From Treponema sp. (GTDB lineage Bacteria > Spirochaetota > Spirochaetia > Treponematales > Treponemataceae): a stretch of DNA of 64,000 nucleotides. Shown in pieces: positions 40,947 through 48,578 of the stretch (position 1 is its first letter; each line of letters starts with the position of its first letter). The notes beneath the pieces were generated by a model. It saw only the letters and a program-made list of their open reading frames with translations. It was not told where the DNA came from and made no database searches. The stretch lies in contig JAKSTI010000001.1 in assembly GCA_024402665.1 (NCBI GenBank), positions 160,617 through 224,616 of the forward strand, in the 5' to 3' direction. Made by a program: the position numbers and the translations under genes.

Positions 40947-41819
40947 CTATCTGATTTCTACAACGTAATTGATTCGTTTATCGTTTCCAATAAAATCTTC
41001 AACAGAAATACCAAGAGTAGAGCGCCCTGGAGTTAACATTGCTTCTCCAATAAGCTGATATTCAGAATCTGGATAAATATCTGTGTTGATATACTGTTTT
41101 TTTCCAACAAGGAAGATTTTATTTGTTTCTTCATCAATTTTGTCATAAGAAATTCTATCTACTTCTACACCGTTAATTGAAACTGCAGTTTTGTAAGGGC
41201 AGGCAATAGGATTTCTTCTCATATATAACTTGTATAACCCTGATTTTAGAACTGTTGAATTTGTTAACGGAAATGATTCGCCGTTTTTATTCACAAGCTT
41301 CAAATCAGAAATATAAAGTGGAATTTCATTTTCATAACGTGGCATAAAAATGCGTGGATTGATTGCGGAACTTTTTGCAGTATCAAAAATCTGGAATTCA
41401 AGATTGCTTCTTGTTACCTGGAAACCCGAATTTCCTGTAGAACCAATTTTATCTCCGGTTGCAATTTCTTTTCCATTTGTGATTTCTGCAGGAATTGTAT
41501 CCCGTTCAAGATTTGCGTAAACAGAAACTAAATCATCTTTGTGAGCAATTAAAACTGATGTTCCTAAACTTGATGGAAATAACAGGCTTTCATCTTTATC
41601 ATCAGAAATCAACATTAAAAGTTTTCCATCTCCAATTGCTGTAATGTCAGAAGGATCTTTGAAAATAATAGATGTACTTACTGAATTATTTATATTCTGT
41701 CCAAAGTATGATTTGATATTTGTGTTTTCTGCATTTTCCAAAGGCCAGTTGTATGTATAAACTGCGGCAGCTGTAAAAATAGAAATTGCAAAGGGTACAA
41801 TAAATTTAATTTTCTTCAT
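40947..41819 (-). CDS. Exported degenerate M23/LytM-like protein
   Basis: This 290-residue protein starts with a signal or anchor segment (MKKIKFIVPFAISIFTAAAVYTYNWPLE). Residues 30-165 follow the M23 peptidase fold: NTNIKSYFGQNINNSVSTSIIFK, SVLIAHKDDLVSVYANLERDTIP, GDKIGSTGNSGFQVTRSNLEFQIFD and NPRIFMPR. The zinc ligands are gone, because YAHL has become YANL and the HLHFEI motif is SNLEFQI. A C-terminal beta-rich region of about 120 residues (DLKLVNKNGESFPL ... VEDFIGNDKRINYVVEIR) is unrecognised. It is probably a non-catalytic wall- or amidase-binding protein. AAGGAG precedes the ATG, and the propeller-like gene lies 4 nt upstream in the same transcript. Confidence 0.82.
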   Translation of the reverse strand: MKKIKFIVPFAISIFTAAAVYTYNWPLENAENTNIKSYFGQNINNSVSTSIIFKDPSDITAIGDGKLLMLISDDKDESLLFPSSLGTSVLIAHKDDLVSVYANLERDTIPAEITNGKEIATGDKIGSTGNSGFQVTRSNLEFQIFDTAKSSAINPRIFMPRYENEIPLYISDLKLVNKNGESFPLTNSTVLKSGLYKLYMRRNPIACPYKTAVSINGVEVDRISYDKIDEETNKIFLVGKKQYINTDIYPDSEYQLIGEAMLTPGRSTLGISVEDFIGNDKRINYVVEIR

Positions 41820-41823
41820 TCTG

Positions 41824-42891
41824 TTACTCCTTTGTTACCTTGATTTTTGAAATTGTATTATCTTTTCCAATATACAAAGCTTCTCCCATTGTCTGGATAA
41901 AAGCATTTTCAGATTCAAATGAGAATTTTCCCTGAAGGCTGTTTGTTTTTTCAATAATGTAAACTGTGTAAGTTGAATCTGTTTTTCCAAGAACATAAAT
42001 CAAAGAATCATTTTCTTTAATAGAAACGATTCTGTCTTTAATGTCAAATTTCACATTTGATTTACTTTTGAGATTATAAATACCTAAGCCGCCTTCATAA
42101 TTGTAATAGATGCATTCATTATTATTACTGAATTGAATAAGTGAACGTCTGCGCAATTCTGTTGGCAAATATTCGTGATAAATAATTTTTGACTGATTTT
42201 TATCTTTTTTTGTAATAATAAAACGCTGTTTTTCAAGTCCGGAAATACATGCAAGATATTCTCCATCAGATGAAAGTGATACACCATAAATTGCTTCTAA
42301 ATCACTTCCGGCTGGTGTAAAATCAATTTCGGTACGTCCATCCCCGTTATTTAAAACTTTAATGTTTCCGTCTGCGTATCCAATTGTTGTGTAATTTTTA
42401 TTTGAATAGAAAGCTGTTATAGGAATTGTATTTTCACATGACCATTCAATACGTCCGCTTTCATTGCATTTTACAAAAGAGGCACCGCCTGGAAGAAAAG
42501 TATATACTCTGTTTTCAGAAACAAAAGGGTAACCTTCTGGCTTAATTTGTCCAACAAGTTCACCACGTTTATTAAATAATTCAACATTAGTTGTGTTTGT
42601 TCCGTAAGTTGCGTAAAGGTCTTCAGAAATAGTTACTTTTGAAGGGAATGTAACAAAAAGTGCGATTTTACCAGTTTCAGTAAAATATCCTGCAGTCTGC
42701 CCCAGATTAAAGAAAGTTTTTTCTTCAGAAGGACTAATGTTATCTGTAACTGGAGAAGATAAATTCAATACCCATTCAGGAGTATAATGATATTCCTTAG
42801 CTAATGGTTTTGCGGCAAAAATTAAATATAAGAAAGAAAATACAGTTGCGATTGTAAAAATAGTTACTGAAATACTTTTTTTTGTTTTCAT
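41824..42891 (-). CDS. Membrane-anchored beta-propeller-like protein
   Basis: This 355-residue protein has an N-terminal anchor (VTIFTIATVFSFLYLIFA, residues 9-26) and then repeated four-stranded motifs with a WD40/PQQ-like rhythm, for example GKIALFVTFPSKVTISEDLYATYGTNTTNVELFNKRGELVGQI, ASFVKCNESGRIEWSCENTIPITAFYSNKNYTTIGYADGNIKVLNNGDG and EAIYGVSLSSDGEYLACISG. It probably forms a periplasmic propeller used for binding. It precedes the degenerate M23-like gene by 4 bp, so both may act in the same envelope complex. No enzymatic motif is visible and I do not recognise a named family. Confidence 0.75.
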   Translation of the reverse strand: MKTKKSISVTIFTIATVFSFLYLIFAAKPLAKEYHYTPEWVLNLSSPVTDNISPSEEKTFFNLGQTAGYFTETGKIALFVTFPSKVTISEDLYATYGTNTTNVELFNKRGELVGQIKPEGYPFVSENRVYTFLPGGASFVKCNESGRIEWSCENTIPITAFYSNKNYTTIGYADGNIKVLNNGDGRTEIDFTPAGSDLEAIYGVSLSSDGEYLACISGLEKQRFIITKKDKNQSKIIYHEYLPTELRRRSLIQFSNNNECIYYNYEGGLGIYNLKSKSNVKFDIKDRIVSIKENDSLIYVLGKTDSTYTVYIIEKTNSLQGKFSFESENAFIQTMGEALYIGKDNTISKIKVTKE

Positions 42892-43045
42892 AGTAATTAT
42901 ATATGCTATAATAATAATTGATAAAAATCAATGAAAAGAATATAGAAATACTTTTGTTCTTAAAACGTTTTAATTGACAAAATAACGTAAACAATGCAAA
43001 ATATTCATATTAATTCAAAAAAATGCATTTATAGCGAGGGCTTAT

Positions 43046-43690
43046 ATGAATGATGTAATTCTTACTATTGAAGAAGTTGCTAAATATCTTCGTGTTTCAG
43101 ATAGAACAGTTTATGATTGGGCACAGAAAGGTGAAATTCCAGCAGGAAAAATTGGTACTGTATGGCGCTTCAAAAAATCTGAAATTGAACGCTGGGTAAA
43201 CGCAAGACTTTCTACAGATGCTTATGAATCTGATACTGAAGTTAAAGAAAGAAATGTTCTTTCTCCAGATAGAGTAGTATTTATTAATCAGAGTACTCAG
43301 CATGATGCAATTGTTCAGTTGTCACAGGTTCTTGCTACTGCACCACAGGTAAAAAATGGAGCTGAATTGACTGAGGAAATTTTAAAACGAGAACAGCTTA
43401 TGAGTACTGCGATTGGTTGTGGAATTGCAATTCCTCACGTTCGTCTTGCTTCTGTAACTGATCTTGTAATGGCAGTTGGTATTTGTAAAAAGCCAATTAT
43501 GGATTTCCCAACTCTTGACGGTCAGCCAGTAAATCTTTTATTTATGATTGCCGCTGCATACAATCAGCATTCATATTATTTAAAGACAATTTCTCATTTT
43601 AGTGCAAAATTACACTCAGATGATTTAAGAGCTGCTTTGTTAAATGCTTCTAGTGAAGATGAAGCATACAGTCTTCTTATTCAGAAATAA
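43046..43690 (+). CDS. ptsN: HTH domain fused to PTS EIIA(Ntr) domain
   Basis: This 214-residue protein joins two domains. Residues 5-55 are an excisionase/MerR-type helix-turn-helix (LTIEEVAKYLRVSDRTVYDWAQKGEIPAGKIGTVWRFKKSEIERWV). Residues 70-214 are an EIIA(Ntr)-type PTS domain with phospho-acceptor His131 in TAIGCGIAIPHVRL. PtsN proteins receive phosphate from HPr-like carriers and regulate metabolism. The fused HTH suggests phosphorylation-controlled DNA binding. No permease component is encoded nearby, which fits a regulatory rather than transport role. A GAGGG ribosome binding site precedes the ATG. The next gene is convergent and abuts directly (43690/43691). Confidence 0.92.
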   Translation: MNDVILTIEEVAKYLRVSDRTVYDWAQKGEIPAGKIGTVWRFKKSEIERWVNARLSTDAYESDTEVKERNVLSPDRVVFINQSTQHDAIVQLSQVLATAPQVKNGAELTEEILKREQLMSTAIGCGIAIPHVRLASVTDLVMAVGICKKPIMDFPTLDGQPVNLLFMIAAAYNQHSYYLKTISHFSAKLHSDDLRAALLNASSEDEAYSLLIQK

Positions 43691-44869
43691 TTAAGGAATT
43701 ATAACCGGGAACCATTTGCTTCTGTCCGCAAAGTCTTTAGCAATAGTTCCCCAGTTTACTTTAGCAGTAGTTTCTCCCATTAAAAATTCTAACTCAGTTC
43801 CAGGAATCTTATATTTCTGGCCAAATCCATTTAATTCACCGGCAACCATTGCATGAGAAAATTCCGGTGATATCAATAAAACAGCATCTTTACCCATCAC
43901 TCTTAAAAAAGCGCACATCAACATAGATCTGCTGTCACAATCATTTCCTTCTCCATAAAGTACGGCAGGCAATGTAGTAAAATCAGAATCAGAAGTATTT
44001 GCAGCCCGTTTATATTCAAAAGTCTGAATCCATGAAAGAAGTTTTTGAGCCAGAACTAAATCAGGATTACTGAAATTTTCTTTTTCTGCAATCGGATACA
44101 ATTCTTTTACAATATCTTCAACGGCTGTACAAACACGGCCAAAATTATCTCTGTAAATGTTTCTGTAATAACGTTCCCATGCAACCTGAACATCAACTCT
44201 TTTTGCATATAATCTGAGCACATTATATTCAAGATCAACAACAAATTTGCTTGCATCCAGATCGCTTAAATACATCTTTGTTTTAATCTGATTGTCATCA
44301 ATATCAATAAGTAAATCAACTTCATCTTCCTGAGGATAAGCATAAGTAGCAACAATTCCAGGAGTACAATAAAAATCCCAGTCAACACATAATCCGTTTA
44401 AAGCAGAAAGCATTACTTTTTCATAAACATCACTGTTTTCGGAAGGAGCATAGGCCAAAATCAATATGTAATATTTATCATCCTTTGATGGAGTACAAAC
44501 AGCCCAGCCTGTATATTTCTGGTCAAGTGTCATGTTAAAGTTTGCAATAACGCTGTCTTTTCCATTCCATTTATATGTATCCGTATAATATTCAGCACCT
44601 AATTTGGCAAGATTTGTTTTACAGATTTCTGTTTCATTATTAAATTTTGTGTTATCTATGATTTTAGAAATAATTGTTACAGGTAAAAAAGTTGATTCCA
44701 GAACAGAAGATCTTTCATCTCCAGTTTCAACACTTTCAAAACCGGCAGGTTCATCAAGAAAGTAAATAAATTCATTATTAAGATAAGTCTGGCTATAAAG
44801 ATTTGTTGAGAATAAAAAAAGTATTGCAATTGTGAGTTTTTTTATAAATTTCATTGACTTACTTGTCAT
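43691..44869 (-). CDS. Exported transglutaminase-like protein
   Basis: This 392-residue protein starts at ATG 44869 with GAGG 9 bp upstream and has a signal peptide around MKFIKKLTIAILFLFSTNLYSQ. The N-terminal 200 residues are unrecognised and beta-rich. The C-terminal part matches the transglutaminase/cysteine protease fold: LYGEGNDCDSRSMLMCAFLRVMGKDAVLLISPEFSHAMVAGELNG holds the Cys and His at the expected spacing. A downstream Asp or Glu (ELEFLMGETT) may be the third residue. It would cleave or link peptides in the periplasm. The target is unknown. It shares its intergenic region with the divergent rluA-type gene. Confidence 0.8.
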   Translation of the reverse strand: MTSKSMKFIKKLTIAILFLFSTNLYSQTYLNNEFIYFLDEPAGFESVETGDERSSVLESTFLPVTIISKIIDNTKFNNETEICKTNLAKLGAEYYTDTYKWNGKDSVIANFNMTLDQKYTGWAVCTPSKDDKYYILILAYAPSENSDVYEKVMLSALNGLCVDWDFYCTPGIVATYAYPQEDEVDLLIDIDDNQIKTKMYLSDLDASKFVVDLEYNVLRLYAKRVDVQVAWERYYRNIYRDNFGRVCTAVEDIVKELYPIAEKENFSNPDLVLAQKLLSWIQTFEYKRAANTSDSDFTTLPAVLYGEGNDCDSRSMLMCAFLRVMGKDAVLLISPEFSHAMVAGELNGFGQKYKIPGTELEFLMGETTAKVNWGTIAKDFADRSKWFPVIIP

Positions 44870-44891
44870 TTTAGTTTTCCTCTATTATATT
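44863..44891 (+). promoter_or_regulatory. Promoter of the pseudouridine synthase gene
   Basis: TTGTCA at 44863-44868 and TATATT at 44886-44891 are exactly 17 bp apart. The -10 box ends 7 bp before the ATG at 44899, and there is no ribosome binding site, so the message is probably leaderless. Confidence 0.75.
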
Positions 44892-44898
44892 ATTTCGG

Positions 44899-45558
44899 AT
44901 GAATCTTATTCCTATTTTATACGAGAACGATGAAATTATCGTTATTAATAAACCATCTGGACTTGCAGTTCAGGGTGGTGAAAATATTTCTCACTCATTA
45001 GATAAAGACTTTTCACAGCAAATCGGTTACAAAATTTTTTTAGTTCACAGACTTGATAAAGATACAGCCGGACTTATGATAGTTGCAAAAAATCCAAAGG
45101 CTGCCAGTAAATGGACAAAATTGATTGCAGATAAATCTGTTAGAAAAGAATATATTGCAATTTGTGCAGGTACTTTGAATCAGAAAAAAGGTGTTATAAA
45201 AGAAGAAGTTGTGCAGCATGGTGAAACAAAAAAAGCCGTTACTTATTATGAAGTAGAGCAGGAAGCTGATTATGTTTGCCAGGCCGATGGAAATAAGATT
45301 ACTCTTTCAAAAATAAGATTAAAACTTGAAACTGGACGAATGCATCAGATTAGAATTCATTTATCAAAACAGAATTGTCCAATTGCAGGTGATGATCAGC
45401 ACGGAAATTTTAAAATCAATAAGATTTTAAAAAAAGAATTGAAAATCAAAAAACTTTTGCTTGCTTCTGTTTCTCTTACAATTCCAATTGACGGTACAGA
45501 AAAAACTTTTGACATTGATTTACCAGAACATATGTTAAACCTGTGTTTTAATTCTTGA
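44899..45558 (+). CDS. RluA-family pseudouridine synthase
   Basis: This 219-residue enzyme isomerises uridine to pseudouridine in rRNA or tRNA. It contains ILYENDEIIVINKPSGLAVQGGENI, the catalytic-Asp motif FLVHRLDKDTAGLMIVAKNPKAASKWTKLI (about residues 50-79), and the later RMHQIRIHLSKQNCPIAGDDQHG. There is no N-terminal S4 domain, so it is a short RluA/RluC-type enzyme, and the exact target base cannot be told. It is followed by bactofilin, a TPR protein and mtaB with short gaps, probably one transcript from the promoter at 44863. Confidence 0.92.
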   Translation: MNLIPILYENDEIIVINKPSGLAVQGGENISHSLDKDFSQQIGYKIFLVHRLDKDTAGLMIVAKNPKAASKWTKLIADKSVRKEYIAICAGTLNQKKGVIKEEVVQHGETKKAVTYYEVEQEADYVCQADGNKITLSKIRLKLETGRMHQIRIHLSKQNCPIAGDDQHGNFKINKILKKELKIKKLLLASVSLTIPIDGTEKTFDIDLPEHMLNLCFNS

Positions 45559-45590
45559 CCGTTTCTTCTATTACCGTTAAAATTAATATT

Positions 45591-45950
45591 ATGTACGATT
45601 TAAAAGATTCAGATTTTTTTGACATGGATGATGACGCTTTTGATACTATTGTAGAAGATGATATTTCTTTTACAGGTTCAGTAAAAATTAAAAAGCCTTT
45701 CATGATCCGTGGAAAAATTAAAGGTCATATTGATTCAGAAAGTGACCTTGTTATTGATACTGGAGCAGTTGTAGAAGCGGATATTACTGCTGACAGAGTT
45801 CTTATTAGAGGAAAAGTAAAGGGAAATGTTCATGGCGAAAAATTGATTTTCGTTGCATCAACAGGAACTTTAAATGGTGATATTAAAAGTCAAAAAATAG
45901 TACTTGAACCTGGAAGTGAATTCACAGGTAAATGTACAATGGTTAAATAA
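45591..45950 (+). CDS. bacA: Bactofilin
   Basis: An open frame begins with TTG 45555 inside the previous stop, but the natural start is ATG 45591 (MYDLKDSDFF), giving 119 residues. The core is the bactofilin beta-helix with its short repeats: DISFTGSVKIKKPFMIRGKIKGHIDSESDLVIDTGAVVEADITADRVLIRGKVKGNVHGEKLIFVASTGTLNGDI. The acidic tail before the core is normal. Bactofilins polymerise without nucleotides into cytoskeletal filaments that influence cell shape. In spirochaetes this could bear on helical form. No ribosome binding site is visible. Confidence 0.9.
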   Translation: MYDLKDSDFFDMDDDAFDTIVEDDISFTGSVKIKKPFMIRGKIKGHIDSESDLVIDTGAVVEADITADRVLIRGKVKGNVHGEKLIFVASTGTLNGDIKSQKIVLEPGSEFTGKCTMVK

Positions 45951-45951
45951 T

Positions 45952-46590
45952 ATGAGATTAAAGAAATTTTTATCAGTTTTATTATTAAGCGGATGCGTTT
46001 CACTTCTTTCGGCTCAGACTTCAAATAAGGATGCCCTTGTACTTTATCGTAACGGGCTTTATAGAGAATCAATTCAGGTATGTGAAGAAGAATTAAAGGG
46101 TAATCCAAACCGAATTGAATCATATGTAGTAATGTGCTGGTCTCTTGTAGAAAACAAACAGTATGTTGAAGCAGAACAGCGGGCTACAGAAGGATTAAGA
46201 ATCAGTCCTTATGAATTACGTTTGATTGAAATCCTTGGTGAAGCTGAATATTATCAGGGTAAAAATAATGCTGCTCTTGAACAGTTTGAAAAGTACGTTG
46301 CAAATGCAACAGAAAGTGCAGGCCGTTTTGGAAAAGCATATTATTTTATGGGCGAAATCTATATTCGTTTAGGTCGCTTCCAGCATGCTGATATTGCTTT
46401 GTCTACAGCAGTAAAAGCAGAACCATTACTTGATAACTGGTGGGTTCGTCTTGGATATGCTCGTGAAATGGCCAAAAACTGGATGGCTGCTATGTCTGCT
46501 TATGATGAAGCTTTAAGACTTAATTCATCATCAGTAGATGCTACTCAGGGACGCTCAAGAGTAAGTAGTCAGCTTCAGAAATTCAACTAA
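45952..46590 (+). CDS. Exported TPR protein
   Basis: The start is ATG 45952, one base after the bactofilin stop; the frame upstream overlaps bactofilin. The 212-residue product has a signal peptide (MRLKKFLSVLLLSGCVSLLSAQ; the Cys15 context is not a convincing lipobox). About four tetratricopeptide repeats follow (DALVLYRNGLYRESIQVCEEELKGNPNRIESYVVMCWSLVENKQYVEAEQRATEGLRISPYELRLIEILGEAEYYQGKNNAALEQFEKYV and onward). It should be a periplasmic scaffold for protein contacts. Being directly coupled to bactofilin hints at a role in shape or envelope organisation. Confidence 0.85.
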   Translation: MRLKKFLSVLLLSGCVSLLSAQTSNKDALVLYRNGLYRESIQVCEEELKGNPNRIESYVVMCWSLVENKQYVEAEQRATEGLRISPYELRLIEILGEAEYYQGKNNAALEQFEKYVANATESAGRFGKAYYFMGEIYIRLGRFQHADIALSTAVKAEPLLDNWWVRLGYAREMAKNWMAAMSAYDEALRLNSSSVDATQGRSRVSSQLQKFN

Positions 46591-46596
46591 TCTTCT

Positions 46597-48036
46597 ATGA
46601 TAAAGGTTCGGATTGAAACTTTAGGCTGCAGGTTAAATCAGCTTGAAAGTGAAGCAATTGCAACTTCTTTCAAAAACAATAATTATGAAATTTCAATGGA
46701 GTCTGTTTCTGCCAAAACTGTTGGTGATGAGCAGACTCTTATTTGTGTTTTAAACACTTGTACAGTAACTCAAAAATCAGAACAAAAAGCAAGACGAATA
46801 ATCAGATTGCAACTGAAAAAATTTCCTAAATCTGTGGTGATTGTAACTGGGTGTTATGCACAGGTTGCCAAAGATGAAATTGAAAAAATTGATCCGCGAA
46901 TTTGTGTTGTTCCGGGTCTTGTAAAAAGCCGAATTTTGAATCTTGCTGATGTTAGTAATGAATATTTTAAATCTCATCCCGATACAGCAGATTTTTCTTC
47001 CTTTGATTTTATCAATTTTATTAATGAAAAATTGTTTAATGCTCCTGTTCTAAAAAACGATTTTCCAGAAGCAGCATTCAAATTATATACAGATAAATTT
47101 AATGCCCATTCCCGTGCTTCTTTGAAAATACAGGATGGCTGCAACAATAACTGTTCTTATTGTGCAATTCATAAGGCAAGAGGCCACAGTGTTTCCATTG
47201 ATGTTGAAACTGCAACTCAGCGGGTAATTGAACTGGAAAATCAGGGGCAGAGTGAAGTTGTTATTACTACTGTAAATATTGGCCAATACAAAAGCGAATA
47301 TAACGGTGAAATATATAATTTTGCAAAATTGTTGAATCATCTTTTGAAAAATACATCTAAGATTAATTTTAGAATTTCCAGTTTGTATCCAGAAATTGTT
47401 GATGATGAATTTTGTGAAGTTATTAAAAACGATAGAGTAAGACCTCATTTTCATATTTCAGTTCAAAGCGGAAGTGATAAAATTCTGAAACTTATGAATA
47501 GAAATTATGTTGCAAATGATGTTCTTGTTGCCTGCCAGAGATTAAAAATTGCTAAAAAGTCTCCGTTTATTGCCTGTGATATTATTACAGGATTTCCTGG
47601 TGAAACTGATGAAGATTTTGAACAGACATTGAAACTTTGCAAAGATTCTGGTTTTACCTGGATTCACGCGTTTCCTTATTCTGAGCGTCCTGGTACTGAT
47701 GCTGTAAAATTGCCAAATAAAGTTCCACAGAGTATTTCTGGTGAACGTGCAAAAAGACTTACGGAATTTGCAATTAACAGTAAAATTGAATATATAAACT
47801 CATTTAAAGGTCACATTTTATCTGCCATTCTGGAAACTGAAAAAAAACCTTTACTTGTTTCTTCCGGAAATAATTCTGTGATTTATCATGCAATGACAGA
47901 AAACTTTATTCATTGTGAAATTTTATCATCAAAAAAGATGGAATTAAATAAAACTGTTCTACTTAGGATTTTAGAGTCACTTCCTGGAAGAATTATAAAA
48001 GGTGGTGAAATAGAAGCAGCAGCAGAATTTATTTAA
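46597..48036 (+). CDS. mtaB: tRNA t6A37 methylthiotransferase MtaB-like (radical SAM)
   Basis: This 479-residue MiaB-family enzyme has three parts. The N-terminal UPF0004 domain carries three Fe-S cysteines (IETLGCRLNQLESEA, LNTCTVTQKSEQKARR, VTGCYAQVAKDE). The radical-SAM core has CxxxCxxC in LKIQDGCNNNCSYCAIHKARGHSVS and ISSLYPEIVDDEF. The C-terminal part replaces the usual TRAM domain region. The GCRLNQLESE start is typical of MtaB, which adds a methylthio group to t6A37 of tRNAs reading ANN codons, as opposed to MiaB. It ends the operon shortly before the tRNA-Pro promoter. Confidence 0.9.
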   Translation: MIKVRIETLGCRLNQLESEAIATSFKNNNYEISMESVSAKTVGDEQTLICVLNTCTVTQKSEQKARRIIRLQLKKFPKSVVIVTGCYAQVAKDEIEKIDPRICVVPGLVKSRILNLADVSNEYFKSHPDTADFSSFDFINFINEKLFNAPVLKNDFPEAAFKLYTDKFNAHSRASLKIQDGCNNNCSYCAIHKARGHSVSIDVETATQRVIELENQGQSEVVITTVNIGQYKSEYNGEIYNFAKLLNHLLKNTSKINFRISSLYPEIVDDEFCEVIKNDRVRPHFHISVQSGSDKILKLMNRNYVANDVLVACQRLKIAKKSPFIACDIITGFPGETDEDFEQTLKLCKDSGFTWIHAFPYSERPGTDAVKLPNKVPQSISGERAKRLTEFAINSKIEYINSFKGHILSAILETEKKPLLVSSGNNSVIYHAMTENFIHCEILSSKKMELNKTVLLRILESLPGRIIKGGEIEAAAEFI

Positions 48037-48066
48037 AAAAAAATTAAAAAAATCGGTTCTAAGTAC

Positions 48067-48095
48067 TTGAACAAAAATTATAAATTGTGTATATT
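48067..48095 (+). promoter_or_regulatory. Promoter of the tRNA-Pro/tRNA-Val operon
   Basis: TTGAAC at 48067-48072 and TATATT at 48090-48095 are 17 bp apart, with a TG immediately upstream of the -10. The -10 box ends 12 bp before the tRNA-Pro 5' end. Confidence 0.75.
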
Positions 48096-48107
48096 ATAAC
48101 AACGTAA

Positions 48108-48180
48108 CGGGCAGTAGCGCAGCTGGTAGCGCGTCTGGTTTGGGACCAGGATGTCGCAGGTTCAAATCCTGTCTGCCCGA
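48108..48180 (+). tRNA. tRNA-Pro (TGG)
   Basis: The acceptor stem CGGGCAG pairs with CTGCCCG. The anticodon loop is TTTGGGA (anticodon TGG), the T-loop GGTTCAAATCC and the discriminator A. CCA is not encoded. tRNA-Val follows after 8 nt, so the two are one transcript. Confidence 0.97.
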
Positions 48181-48188
48181 TATTTTTT

Positions 48189-48262
48189 GGACGGTTAGCT
48201 CAGCTGGTACGAGCGTCTGGTTTACACCCAGAATGTCGGGAGTTCGATCCTCTCACCGTCCA
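48189..48262 (+). tRNA. tRNA-Val (TAC)
   Basis: The acceptor GGACGGT pairs with ACCGTCC. The anticodon loop is TTTACAC (anticodon TAC), the T-arm GGGAG TTCGATC CTCTC and the discriminator A. No CCA is encoded. Its last 22 nt are copied at 48439-48460. Confidence 0.97.
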
Positions 48263-48265
48263 CTT

Positions 48266-48292
48266 AGGCTCTGATGATTCAGAGCCTTTTTT
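48266..48292 (+). terminator. Terminator of the tRNA-Pro/tRNA-Val operon
   Basis: AGGCTCTGA (48266-48274) pairs with TCAGAGCCT (48279-48287) and a T-run follows. An identical second copy occurs at 48464-48490 in the duplicated unit. Confidence 0.9.
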
Positions 48293-48380
48293 GTTTTAAA
48301 TTAAATTTTGTTTTTTATAATAAATCTATCTTATAAGTCGGATCGAACCCGCTCGATAAATCTCGCTCAAGCCGCTTTTT

Positions 48381-48428
48381 CGATGAACCTAAAGTGACCC
48401 TGCCGGCTCACTTTTTAACGGTTCTTCG
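48381..48428. other. Conserved hairpin of the repeat element, first Val copy
   Basis: GAACC/GGTTC (48385-48389 with 48420-48424) and AAAGTGA/TCACTTT (48391-48397 with 48408-48414) form the stems. An internal loop T opposite TTAAC separates them, and the apical loop is 10 nt. Outer CGAT/TTCG extends the stem with one mismatch. The tRNA-Asp copies have the same plan. Confidence 0.7.
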
Positions 48429-48438
48429 ATTATAGGCA

Positions 48439-48460
48439 AGTTCGATCCTCTCACCGTCCA
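48439..48460 (+). pseudogene. tRNA-Val 3' tail fragment (22 nt)
   Basis: This is an exact copy of tRNA-Val nucleotides 52-73, preceded by AGGCA. It lacks the rest of the tRNA and cannot be functional. The cut point in the T-arm is the same as in the tRNA-Asp fragment. Confidence 0.9.
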
Positions 48461-48578
48461 CTTAGGCTCTGATGATTCAGAGCCTTTTTTGTTTTAAATT
48501 AAATTTTGTTTTTTATAATAAATCTATCTTATAAGTCGGATCGAACCCGCTCGATAAATCTCGCTCAAGCCGCTTTTT

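Larger units (their letters stand above)
48241..48438 (+). repeat. tRNA-tail tandem repeat, first copy (tRNA-Val locus)
   Basis: This 198-bp unit begins with the genuine last 22 nt of tRNA-Val, then the terminator (48266-48292), an AT-rich stretch, and the element. Parts of the element are GGATCGAAC at 48340-48348 (exact inverted copy of the tRNA T-arm at 48242-48250), CGATAAATCTC at 48354-48364, and the hairpin 48381-48428. The unit closes with AGGCA before the second copy. No protein-coding gene lies in 48263-48627. Confidence 0.95.
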
